The notes under the pieces: model-generated | What the model was told of the DNA's origin: nothing | The model's database searches: none | The model's input: only the letters and a program-made list of their open reading frames with translations | Source of the DNA: JACVRW01 sp963813495 | GTDB taxonomy: Bacteria; Actinomycetota; Thermoleophilia; Solirubrobacterales; Thermoleophilaceae | DNA: 64,000 nucleotides | Assembly: GCA_963813495.1 (NCBI GenBank) | Contig: CAWEZC010000001.1 | Location: 124,001 to 188,000 of the forward strand | Direction: 5' to 3' | In this document: piece by piece, positions 41,997 to 49,388 of the stretch | How positions within the stretch are numbered: the first letter of the stretch is position 1 | How the letters are laid out: each line of letters opens with the position of its first letter | Position numbers and translations under genes: made by a program

Positions 41997-42229
41997 TCCC
42001 GGTCACGCTCCGTCCGTTTGGACGGGACATCGTTTCGATTGAGGAGGCTGAGCAGCGGGGCCTCGAGCAGCAAGTCACCGTGCCTGCGAGCGCGCCCTAG
42101 CCTGGACTCGCAGCGGCAGAGGCCCGCCCGAGCGATGTAGGCGCCGCGCTGATGCTTTCGCGTGAAAGCAGCAGCACCTGACTGTAGGGAGGTAGGCCCC
42201 TAAATTCTTCTGCCTGAACAAGAGGGCCC

Positions 42230-42631
42230 TTAGTCCGACAGCCCCACGGCTTCGCGGGCCTCTTCTCTACTGAGGAATACGCGTATCCGGGCAATCTTGC
42301 CGCCACGCATCTCGAACACCGCGAAGGTCATCCATTCGATTGGCACCCCGCTGGCCTCTCCGAGCCCTCTCGACGCCAGTTCGCAGAGCAGGAAGTCACC
42401 ACTCGGTATGACGCGCCGGGGCTCGAAACCTGCCCCGGCCACGCCGCGCAAATTTCCCATCCACTCTCGGATGCCGTCGTGCCCGCGATAGCCCATGACG
42501 GGACTGTCGGGCATCTCCAGCGGCTCCTTGATCTCGCAGCCCTCGTCAAACGCCGCGATCACGGTGTCCACATCGTCGCGGTTGAAAGCGTCAAGCATGC
42601 TCCGCACCACCTCGACGTTCTCATGCGACAT
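42230..42631 (-). CDS. SnoaL/NTF2-like protein
   Basis: 133 residues from ATG 42631. SHENVEVVRSMLDAFNRDDV, IAAFDEGCEIKEPLEMPDSP, GYRGHDGIREWMGNLRG, and WMTFAVFEMRGGKIARIRVF fit a SnoaL-like fold. Paralogous to the 35973 and 45932 genes. There is no Shine-Dalgarno; a GATACT box eight bases upstream suggests a leaderless transcript. Function unknown. Confidence 0.85.
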   Translation of the reverse strand: MSHENVEVVRSMLDAFNRDDVDTVIAAFDEGCEIKEPLEMPDSPVMGYRGHDGIREWMGNLRGVAGAGFEPRRVIPSGDFLLCELASRGLGEASGVPIEWMTFAVFEMRGGKIARIRVFLSREEAREAVGLSD

Positions 42632-42639
42632 CCCCGCCC

Positions 42640-42645
42640 AGTATC
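42640..42645 (-). promoter_or_regulatory. -10 element (GATACT) of the 42230 SnoaL-like gene
   Basis: On the minus strand GGATACTGGGCGGG precedes the ATG. The same 14 bases precede the 45932 SnoaL-like gene. The distance from the hexamer to the ATG places transcription start at or next to the start codon. Confidence 0.5.
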
Positions 42646-42885
42646 CATGCTTCTCTGAAAGGGGAGAAAATCGGGCCCTTGCCGAGCTAGTAGGTCAGCG
42701 GCTTCTCTTGCGTGGCATTCCGCGCCGAGACATGCCAACTTCTCAGGGCGCGACGCGTTGCTGAGGAGAGGGGCGGCGCTGCGCCGCTTGGGGTGTGTGC
42801 GTGGTGGCGTGGCGTCCGTCCCTCGTGGCCGCCGCCTCGCTTGTCTGCACTTCAACGATGCTCCTGCAACGGCCGGTGAAGTGGA

Positions 42886-42933
42886 GCGGGCGGGACAGGT
42901 AGAGCGTCTTTCGCTCTCTACCCGCCCGCCCGC
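42886..42933. repeat. Long imperfect inverted repeat
   Basis: Left arm GCGGGCGGG-ACA-GGTAGAG pairs with right arm CTCTACC-CGCCCGCCCGC around GCGTCTTTCGCT, giving about 16 pairs with one small internal bulge. Confidence 0.7.
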
Positions 42934-43181
42934 GACGGGGGCGGCGTGCGGTGTGCCGCGTCCCGGCCCGCAGACCCGTGCCTCTCGGGTGCCCCAGGTC
43001 GCCGGGGGACTCCTGGGGGCGCTCGCGGGACTAGATGGATCCCCGGCGTGGGTGGACATAAACAACCTTCGACACCCTCCACCCTTGCGCGTCCCGGGCC
43101 TTACAGCCTGGTTGCGACGCCCATCCGGCCCGCTCCCGTGGTTGTGGGGGGACCGGGGTCTGCCGCCGCCGTCGAAGAACC

Positions 43182-43210
43182 GGGAGGGGGCCGGCGGGCG
43201 GCCCCCTCCC
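43182..43210 (-). terminator. Terminator of the DUF892 gene
   Basis: Twelve perfect pairs, GGGAGGGGGCCG with CGGCCCCCTCCC, loop of five bases, located 16 bp after the stop of the 43226-44248 gene; followed on the minus strand by GGTTCTTCG. Confidence 0.8.
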
Positions 43211-43225
43211 TTGGCTCGAACGGTT

Positions 43226-44248
43226 CTAGGCGTTGCTGAGCTCGCGCTCGGTGGCCTGGAGCACGCCGGCGCGGTTCTTGTGCTTGCGCTCGTAGCTGCG
43301 GACGGCCTTGTTGCGGGTGTCGTCTCCCTCGGAGAGCACGGCACGCACTTCTTCCACAGCTAGCTCGTCGTAGCCGGGCCAGGGCTCGTCGCCCTGGAGC
43401 GAGTCGATTCGGCTGGTGACCGTGGAGCGATTCTGGTGCTTGCGCTCATAGGCGTTGACCTTGGCCAGGTCGATCTGGGAGAGCTCGGCCAGCTTGTCCT
43501 GGACCTCGTCGGCGCTGAGCGAGTCGTACCTCGCGATCGCCAGGTCAGACTCAGACGCCGCCGCGCCCTTGACGGTGCCTTCGGCACGCGCCACGCCCGG
43601 CACCTTGCGGGCCTGACGGGCGGTGCGCTTGGCCTGTCCCGCGCTCTTGCGGGCCGTGCGCTTGGCCGCTCCGCCTGCCTCGCGCACCGCATCGGCTGCG
43701 CCGGTGTCGGTCACGTCGTACGAGCCCTCACCGTCGAACTCGGCGCGGGCCAGGGCGTCGGTCAGCCGAGGGATCTCCTTGAGGAGACGGTCGAGCATCT
43801 TCTGCTCCTCGCCCATGATCGATTTCGCGAGCCGCTCGGTCTCGCTGTCGCCCGTGGTGCGGGCCAGCTGCGCCAGTGCGGTGTAGGTGGCGATCTCTAG
43901 CGCCTCGGCGGCGCAGGAGTCCTTGGCGTTCTTGAGCACCTTCTCCTCGCCACCGCTTCCGCGGACCAGATCGAACGGGGTCTTGGTCAGCGCCACGGCC
44001 TGCCCGACAACGGACTGGACGGCGCCCAGTCCCGCCTGTAGCGGGTTGTTGCCCTGACCGAGCTCGCGCAGGCGGTCTTCGAGGCGAGCGGCGTGGCGGC
44101 GGGTCTGGTCGAGGTGGGTTTCCAGCCCGTTGCGATAGCGGCCCTTGGGGGTCATCGCGATCTGGGCCTGCAATTGGCGCGTCAGGGCCTGCTCTGAGCC
44201 ATGCGCTTCGTTGAGGTACTGGACGATCTTCTGCTGCTGCTTACTCAA
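43226..44248 (-). CDS. DUF892/YciE-like ferritin-like protein with basic linker and tandem C-terminal repeats
   Basis: 340 residues. Residues 1-165 are a four-helix ferritin-like domain of the DUF892/YciE kind (YLNEAHGSEQALTRQLQ, CAAEALEIATYTALAQLA, MGEEQKMLDRLLKEIP). Residues about 194-216 are strongly basic (AAKRTARKSAGQAKRTARQA), like a histone tail. Two homologous units follow, 239-282 (YDSLSADEVQDKL, YERKHQNR) and 292-336 (YDELAVEEVRAVL, YERKHKNR). The family responds to envelope or osmotic stress; DNA binding through the linker is my inference. A strong terminator follows the gene. Confidence 0.85.
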   Translation of the reverse strand: MSKQQQKIVQYLNEAHGSEQALTRQLQAQIAMTPKGRYRNGLETHLDQTRRHAARLEDRLRELGQGNNPLQAGLGAVQSVVGQAVALTKTPFDLVRGSGGEEKVLKNAKDSCAAEALEIATYTALAQLARTTGDSETERLAKSIMGEEQKMLDRLLKEIPRLTDALARAEFDGEGSYDVTDTGAADAVREAGGAAKRTARKSAGQAKRTARQARKVPGVARAEGTVKGAAASESDLAIARYDSLSADEVQDKLAELSQIDLAKVNAYERKHQNRSTVTSRIDSLQGDEPWPGYDELAVEEVRAVLSEGDDTRNKAVRSYERKHKNRAGVLQATERELSNA

Positions 44249-44300
44249 TGTGACTCCAATCAGAGATGCTCGTAGATTCCGGTTCCGCTGCGGCCCTGCG

Positions 44301-44429
44301 TCAGAGGATGCGAATCAGGATGTTGATCAGCACCGTCAGGACGATCGAGAGCAGGAGGGACGTCACCAGGCAGCCGGGCATGAAGCGGACCTGCGACTGC
44401 CTGCCCGGCCGCTTGGTGAAGAGGAACAT
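44301..44429 (-). CDS. Single-TM small protein (42 aa)
   Basis: ATG 44429 to TGA 44301 encodes FLFTKRPGRQSQVRFMPGC then a TM helix LVTSLLLSIVLTVLINILI. It starts three bases after the stop of the 117-residue membrane protein gene, so it is likely cotranscribed with it and perhaps with the DUF892 gene. Such basic-plus-TM miniproteins are often membrane-stress or complex-associated peptides; role unknown. Confidence 0.65.
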   Translation of the reverse strand: MFLFTKRPGRQSQVRFMPGCLVTSLLLSIVLTVLINILIRIL

Positions 44430-44432
44430 CGA

Positions 44433-44786
44433 CTACCGATCGACGCCGGTGTCGAGGCGGCCGTTCCGCTCCTGGTCGGACGCGTCGGGCGTGTAGGGCT
44501 CGAGGCTGCCGGACTTGGCCAGGCCACGCGAGATGAAGTAGCCCGCGCCGAGAATCGAGACGTACAGCCATGCCTGGCGGGCGATGAACTCGTCCGTGCC
44601 GTTGTCGCCACCATTGATGACGGCCGCACTGACCAAGATGGCCACGATCAGGCCAACCATCGCCCAGAACTCGGTGGTCTTAAACGCCTGCTTGGTCTCG
44701 GTCGCCAGCCGACGAGCGACCCTCCCGACCGACGACCCATTTCCATCCGCGCGCACGCTGCCGCGGGTTACGTCTGTTGCTGCCAT
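44433..44786 (-). CDS. Small membrane protein, two TM segments
   Basis: 117 residues from ATG 44786. A polar N-terminus (RLATETKQAFKTTEFWAM) leads into TM1 (VGLIVAILVSAAVI), a short acidic loop, TM2 (WLYVSILGAGYFISRGLA) and a hydrophilic tail PYTPDASDQERNGRLDTG. The TEFW-start is familiar from actinobacterial small membrane proteins, without known function. First gene of a probable minus-strand operon with the 42-aa peptide and the DUF892 protein. Confidence 0.75.
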   Translation of the reverse strand: MAATDVTRGSVRADGNGSSVGRVARRLATETKQAFKTTEFWAMVGLIVAILVSAAVINGGDNGTDEFIARQAWLYVSILGAGYFISRGLAKSGSLEPYTPDASDQERNGRLDTGVDR

Positions 44787-45369
44787 CAGAAAACTCCTTG
44801 GGGGGTAGTCGCCGGCGACACCCCGCAGGTGCGAGGCGACCGGCGTGGTTTGAGGAGGCAGAGCGCGCCGTTGCTAATGAAGGCTCGTGCCTACTGTCGT
44901 CATTTACCCGCAGGGAGGGACGCGCAAAACTTTGGGGCAATCGCCACACTCTTTCCAGCGCCGAAGAGGTGACAGGGCCTTGGACCGGTTTGCGGGGCGA
45001 GCCTTGCCCCGCCGCGTCGAACCGCCGCCTTGACGTGGCGTGACCCGCCCTCTACCCGGCGGGCGGGCGAAGACTTGCGGGTGGGGCCCTTGGAGGATCG
45101 GCCGCGCGTTCTGTCCGGGCGGCGCTTCGCACTAACAGCCGCCCCGCTTGCCCGTCCCGGTGAAGGTCCGAAGCAGCGGTGCGACCATTGGTGTGTCGAG
45201 ACATACGTCTCTTCTCGGCCTCTGTACCCGCCGCCCGGGACCTCAACCGCCGTGGCCACACCTCTGTCCTGGCGCTAGACTGGTCTGTCTACAGCGTTCG
45301 CCTGGTTCTCCGGTCTCTTTCTCTCGCGCGCGCGCCTCACTAACACAGAGACTCGAGACGACGCAGTTG
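44787..45369. other. Gene-free region of 583 bp
   Basis: Both strands were read; no frame shows domain-like sequence or an acceptable start. The left end must hold the promoter of the 44786 operon and the right end that of the DUF2294 gene. No strong hairpin is apparent. Confidence 0.5.
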
Positions 45370-45780
45370 ATGAGTCAGGACACGCGGATGCCCGAGCAGA
45401 CCGCTGCCGAGCGGCGAGGGCTGCAGACGGCTGAGCTTTCGAACGCGATGGTGCGGCTCGACAAGCACCAGCTCGGCCGAGGACCGACCAAGGCCCATGC
45501 GGTCTTCGCCACCCCCGACCTTCTGATCTGCACGCTGGAGGACACCCTCACCCCGGCCGAGCGCAACATGGTCGCGCTGGGAGAACATCAGCGAGTGCGC
45601 GACATCCGCAACTTCTTCCAGCACGCCAGTGAGAGAAGCTTCGTCGAGACCGTCGAGCAGATCACCGGCCGCACGGTACGCGCCTTCGTCAGCGGCACCG
45701 ACCCCGAGCACGACGTGTCGTCCGAGGTCTTCTACCTCCGCCCCCACGTCACCTCCTCCAACGGCGATCGGGGCTTTTAG
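45370..45780 (+). CDS. DUF2294-family protein
   Basis: 136 residues from ATG 45370. The core LDKHQLGRGPTKAHAVFATP, LICTLEDTLTPAERNMVALG, and IRNFFQHASERSFVETVEQI, TGRTVRAFVSGTDPEHDVSS matches DUF2294, whose members have the signature GRGP near the start and an aspartate-rich end. The family is linked in some annotations to sodium-translocating decarboxylases but its role is unproven. Monocistronic; GC-rich spacer upstream. Confidence 0.8.
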   Translation: MSQDTRMPEQTAAERRGLQTAELSNAMVRLDKHQLGRGPTKAHAVFATPDLLICTLEDTLTPAERNMVALGEHQRVRDIRNFFQHASERSFVETVEQITGRTVRAFVSGTDPEHDVSSEVFYLRPHVTSSNGDRGF

Positions 45781-45931
45781 GGGCACTCCCTCGGACGCGT
45801 CGGACCCAATGGGGAGCGGCACAAGACCGCTACGCGTCGCCCCGCGAAACCCCACAAGCCCTGAGGGAGTCCGAACACTCGTCTGGGTCAGAGGTACGGC
45901 GCTGCGCCCCCTCGGGGTATTGGCGGCATGG

Positions 45932-46339
45932 CTACTCCGGCGGTCCCACCGCTTCGAGGGCCTCCTCCTTGGTCCCGTATTCCCTGACGTGGCGGATCCT
46001 GCCCTCGCGCACTGTGAACACCCACGTCTCCTCGCGTTCGGCAAAAGCGGCCCCGCTTCCTATGCCCACTCCGCCCCAGCGGAGGGGCACGACGACGTGG
46101 CTCCCGACGTGGATGTAGTCGAGAGGCCGGTACCAGGTCTCCTCGACCGCTTCATCGAAGGCATCAGACCACCGGCGCATCCCTTCGTAGCCCGTGTAGA
46201 TGCCGGCGTCCGGAAAGTCCGAGCGAACCTCCCAGACGATGTCGGGACCGACGAGTTCGAAGAGCGCGTCCCAGTCGTTCTCCCGTTCAGAGAACAATTC
46301 GAACATACGGCAGAGAAGCTCCACGTCCGCCTGCGACAT
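45932..46339 (-). CDS. SnoaL/NTF2-like protein
   Basis: 135 residues from ATG 46339. SQADVELLCRMFELFSEREN, FELVGPDIVWEVRSDFPDAG, YTGYEGMRRWSDAFDEAVEE and RLEW-type beta strands HVVVPLRWGGVGIGSG give the SnoaL cone; the C-terminus REYGTKEEALEAVG matches the other two paralogs. The same GGATACTGGGCGGG box as at 42640 lies upstream (46349-46354 is the hexamer), again implying a leaderless mRNA. Confidence 0.85.
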   Translation of the reverse strand: MSQADVELLCRMFELFSERENDWDALFELVGPDIVWEVRSDFPDAGIYTGYEGMRRWSDAFDEAVEETWYRPLDYIHVGSHVVVPLRWGGVGIGSGAAFAEREETWVFTVREGRIRHVREYGTKEEALEAVGPPE

Positions 46340-46348
46340 CGCCCGCCC

Positions 46349-46354
46349 AGTATC
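46349..46354 (-). promoter_or_regulatory. -10 element (GATACT) of the 45932 SnoaL-like gene
   Basis: Identical in a 14-base context to the box before the 42230 gene, nine bases from the ATG. Confidence 0.5.
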
Positions 46355-46405
46355 CCCCGCGGTCTACCCTCCGCATAGCGCGAACGCGAACAGAGGAGAG
46401 CGAGG

Positions 46406-46708
46406 ATGCTGACACGTAAAGCTGAAACCCAGTCGCGGTGGCTGGACATCCTGCCGGTGCGAGTCACCGCCCTCGACGCACGCGGACCTGGGCTCCGCGG
46501 ACCTACGGCGATAGCCGCTTTGGCGGTCGGTGCGAGCGCGCTTGGCGCGGTGGCGATCGGTCGGCTCGCGATCGGCCGGGCAGCTATCAAGCGACTCGAG
46601 ATCGATGAGCTCGAGGTCCGACATCTGCGAGTCGGCGATCTGGAGGTCGTCAGCGAGCGGTCCCGTCAGTCGGGCACTGCCGGTGAGGTGCCTGGCGCCG
46701 CCTCGTAA
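46406..46708 (+). CDS. Small protein with pentapeptide-like repeats
   Basis: 100 residues from ATG 46406 with GAGGAGAG upstream. After a short N-terminus (WLDILPVRVTALDARGPG) the sequence repeats every five residues: AVAIG RLAIG RAAIK RLEID, then ELEVR HLRVG DLEVV, with a hydrophobic residue at each fourth position, compatible with a short right-handed beta-helix. No TM is needed but the Ala/Gly part could be membrane-near. Function unknown. Confidence 0.7.
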   Translation: MLTRKAETQSRWLDILPVRVTALDARGPGLRGPTAIAALAVGASALGAVAIGRLAIGRAAIKRLEIDELEVRHLRVGDLEVVSERSRQSGTAGEVPGAAS

Positions 46709-46797
46709 GCAACCCTGGCACGACGCGACGAAGCCCACGAAGGACGAATCGACCGCGGCACAGCCGACCAGTTTGGGGCCGATCCAGGCGATGCCAA

Positions 46798-46994
46798 GTG
46801 GCGAGCGCAGCGCGCCGAGTCGGGAAGGTCGTCGCCTACCCGCCGCTAGTGGAACTGAGTGCGGAACAGCGCCGCGAGTTCCACGAGGCGCTCCTCGAGG
46901 CGGACGACTTCGACGAGCTGTCTGGGAAATGGCAGCCGCGATCCTGGAGGCAGAACAGAATCGGCCCAGGTTGCATGTCGTCACCCGCGACTAA
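46798..46994 (+). pseudogene. Frameshifted small conserved protein
   Basis: GTG 46798 opens a frame reading YPPLVELSAEQRREFHEALL then EADDFDELSGKWQ; the adjacent frame continues as AAILEAEQNRPRLHVVTRD and stops at 46994. One missing base near 46933 explains the break. The intact form would be about 65 residues, a length seen for short actinobacterial proteins of unknown function. The rest of 46995-47193 holds no gene. Confidence 0.55.
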
Positions 46995-47193
46995 GACCCG
47001 CTTGTCGTTGCCGTGGCGGCCCGGCGGGAGCGGCCAACGTCGCTACCCCGCGCCCCGCCGAACCGCTCTAGTGCTCGCAGCCGAGCCCGGCGCCGTTGCT
47101 GTGTGGGCCGTTTGGGTTCGCTCCCGGTGACTGACAGGGCCGTTGACGTAGTCGAAGCGGCCTGGCGACGGGCCCGGCGGTGACGGTGCTGCC

Positions 47194-47421
47194 TTATACC
47201 AGCGGGTCGCGGCGCTCCTCGTAGACCACCCTCTGATCGGTCGGGCCGACACGCCGCCGACCGGAAGCCATGAGGAACAAGCCGATTACCAGGCCAAGAG
47301 CCCCGGCGACCATGAGGATGACTCCCACGGTCTGGATCTCGACACCGGCCACCGTGGCTGTCACGGCGTACTTGAGGATCGCGCCGAGCGCGATCAGGAA
47401 TAGCGACGCTCCGATAGTCAT
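47194..47421 (-). CDS. DUF6458-type small membrane protein
   Basis: 75 residues, two TM segments: GASLFLIALGAILKYAVTAT and VGVILMVAGALGLVIGLFLM, with the turn VAGVEIQTVG between and a basic-acidic tail RRVGPTDQRVVYEERR. This arrangement matches the actinobacterial DUF6458 family. Function unknown; monocistronic. Confidence 0.78.
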   Translation of the reverse strand: MTIGASLFLIALGAILKYAVTATVAGVEIQTVGVILMVAGALGLVIGLFLMASGRRRVGPTDQRVVYEERRDPLV

Positions 47422-47522
47422 GCACCAAAGGGTGCCCGCCCACCGCGAGCGTTGAACTCAAACAGTCGTCCATGCGACCTTTGTCCACCCCGGCGGGGCA
47501 GCCGCTGTGCGAAGGGCCCTAT

Positions 47523-49133
47523 TCAGCGCTTGAGCGTCACGGAGCGCCGCAGCGTGGCGGTGTTGTCCGAGCGGTCCTGGGCCGCGATCACGAGCGCGAG
47601 CTTCACCTGCTGGGCTCGAAGGAGTCGCCGCTTCGCCCTCCTTATGAACCGTAGGACGAGGGTCGTCCTACCGGCCTTTGGCAGGTCGGCCGCGCCGCGC
47701 GCCACGACTACCCGGGCGGACCCCAGCCTCAGCCGGCGGGCGACTCGGCGCGAGAGCTCAGCGCGTGCCTTGAACTCTGTCGCCTCGTTCGAGGTCACCT
47801 TCACGCGCAGTCCGCGCATGAGCGCGGCGCCCAGCGGCGGTGTCCTGCCCAAGGTCGCGCCGGCCCGCGGCGCTGCTGAGTCGCCAGCCGGAGGCGGCGG
47901 CGGTGGAGCAGACCGAGGGGACGGGGCAGAGGGAGGGAGTGGAGTGGGTGGAGGCGGTAGTGGCAGGGGGTGCCGTGGCTTCGTGGCAGATACGAAGGTG
48001 AGGTCGTCGTTGTCCGCGTCGCGGGCGAAGGCGACAACCGTGCCCGCCGTAGTGCCCAATTCTTGGGCGGTGACATAGATATGCGCGCCGTCGGGCGAGG
48101 CCGCCAGACCCTTCGGAGCGCGCATCTCGCGAATGCCTTCGTAGACGGTGGCTGCCGCCCCGTCGACGCCGGTCGAGGTGGTGGGGACCTGCCATAGAGC
48201 ATGCTCGCTTGCCACGAGCGTGTAGACCACGCCGTCTTCGACGGGAAGCAAGGTCTGAGCCCCAAACGAGAAACCGAAGCCGCTCGGGACGAAGGAATCG
48301 GGCAACGCGGCGAGCGATCCGTCGGCCCCATCCCGGGCAAAGACCACAAAGCCACCCTGACCGGCATAGAGACGCTGGCCATTCGGTGAGAGCGCGATGC
48401 TGCCTGGACTGCCGAATCCGGGCATGGCCTCGACATCGGCGAACGCGAGCGCACCCGTACTGGTGTCGCGACTGAAGATGGCAATTTCGGCGGGGCTCTC
48501 CTGACTGCCGCCTACATAGACGAACTCGCCATCTGGCGAGATCGCCAGCCCCGAAGCTCCGCGCAAGCCGTCGACGCCGCCGATACCGTCGGTGAAACTG
48601 GCCTGGAAGGTCAGCGCGCCCGTCGAAGGATCGCGCTGGAAAGCCAGCAGACTGTCATCCATGCTGTTGGTCAGGTACACGTTCTTTGCATCCGCAGAGA
48701 CGACGAGTGCGTGAACCATTCCAGCGAGATTCTGTTGGACCACGCCCTGAAGCCCGAAGCCGCCGGCGACGCGGCGCGCGCTCGCCAGCGAGCCGCTGCC
48801 GGGGCCGCCTCCGAGCGGCCAGTAGAACGAGGCTGCGTCCGGTGATACCGCCAGCGGCGGAGACAAGAGGCCCCCGCCCGACTGAAAGAAGCCGCCTTGA
48901 TCGGACAGCCTGCCACTGGCTGGATCACGACCCAGCGCCTTGAATCCGTTTCCAAAAAAAAGCCCGGGAAAGCCAAAGCTGTTCAAGCTGCCGGAGACGA
49001 AGACCTGACTTCCGTCAGCTGCGACCGCGATCCCACCCGCGCCTTCCAGCTGCCCAGTTTGGGCGCTTGCTCCCCCAACCAGCGACAAGCCGGTCGTGAC
49101 AACCGTAAAGCCGATGGCGAGAGTCCGTCGCAC
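47523..49133 (-). CDS. Secreted beta-propeller (lactonase-like) protein with Pro-rich linker
   Basis: 536 residues from GTG 49133, preceded by AGGAGG. Signal peptide VRRTLAIGFTVVTTGLSLVG then GGASAQ. Residues about 30-390 hold repeated units: GIAVAADGSQVFVSGSL, LAISPDGEFVYVGGSQ, SIALSPNGQRLYAGQGG, LAASPDGAHIYVTAQELG, the pattern of YncE/6-phosphogluconolactonase propellers. A proline-rich linker (about 400-440) leads to a C-terminal domain ending SDNTATLRRSVTLKR, typical of surface-exposed actinobacterial proteins. Enzyme activity uncertain. Confidence 0.82.
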   Translation of the reverse strand: MRRTLAIGFTVVTTGLSLVGGASAQTGQLEGAGGIAVAADGSQVFVSGSLNSFGFPGLFFGNGFKALGRDPASGRLSDQGGFFQSGGGLLSPPLAVSPDAASFYWPLGGGPGSGSLASARRVAGGFGLQGVVQQNLAGMVHALVVSADAKNVYLTNSMDDSLLAFQRDPSTGALTFQASFTDGIGGVDGLRGASGLAISPDGEFVYVGGSQESPAEIAIFSRDTSTGALAFADVEAMPGFGSPGSIALSPNGQRLYAGQGGFVVFARDGADGSLAALPDSFVPSGFGFSFGAQTLLPVEDGVVYTLVASEHALWQVPTTSTGVDGAAATVYEGIREMRAPKGLAASPDGAHIYVTAQELGTTAGTVVAFARDADNDDLTFVSATKPRHPLPLPPPPTPLPPSAPSPRSAPPPPPPAGDSAAPRAGATLGRTPPLGAALMRGLRVKVTSNEATEFKARAELSRRVARRLRLGSARVVVARGAADLPKAGRTTLVLRFIRRAKRRLLRAQQVKLALVIAAQDRSDNTATLRRSVTLKR

Positions 49134-49388
49134 TGATTCGCGGCCCTCCTGGGTCGAAGACCGGGGGGTGAGCACCCCAGGCTCCGGTACTGCGAGGCCT
49201 ACCATCCCGCGCCCCGGGGAAGCAATCGAACATTCGTTGAGCTCGTAGCTAAAGCCCGCGCGGTGCATTCGGTTCCGAGGAGCGCGCGACGCCGCTCTTC
49301 TTCGTAGGCGTGACGCGCGCCTACGTGAGCAACCCGGCCCGCCGACCGCCGAGGCAACGGCCGGATTTCCGGATAGCCTCGACCCGAC

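Larger units (their letters stand above)
42632..43225. other. 594-bp gene-free region with a long hairpin
   Basis: No frame has family resemblance or a sensible start. Very GC-rich; contains a long imperfect hairpin (42886-42933), an A/T-containing segment ACATAAACAACCTTCGACAC, and the terminator at 43182-43210. I checked for conserved tracts of RNase P RNA, tmRNA and SRP RNA and did not find them. Confidence 0.6.

Noticed and set aside
42632..43225. RNase P RNA, tmRNA or SRP RNA
   Set aside because: Conserved tracts such as the RNase P P4 strand and the tmRNA T-arm with CCA-type end were not seen; reported only as unexplained.
42758..43363. 201-codon plus-strand frame with an Ala/Pro/Arg-rich product
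   Set aside because: Composition is that of random GC-rich sequence and it runs through the DUF892 gene and its terminator.
48950..48962. Run of eight A bases as a slippage site
   Set aside because: It encodes Leu-Phe-Phe-Gly in frame in the propeller gene and no second frame continues from it.
36528..49000. Integrated phage or conjugative element in the accessory region
   Set aside because: No integrase, transposase, replication or conjugation gene, and no second copy of the tRNA-Pro 3' end was noticed.
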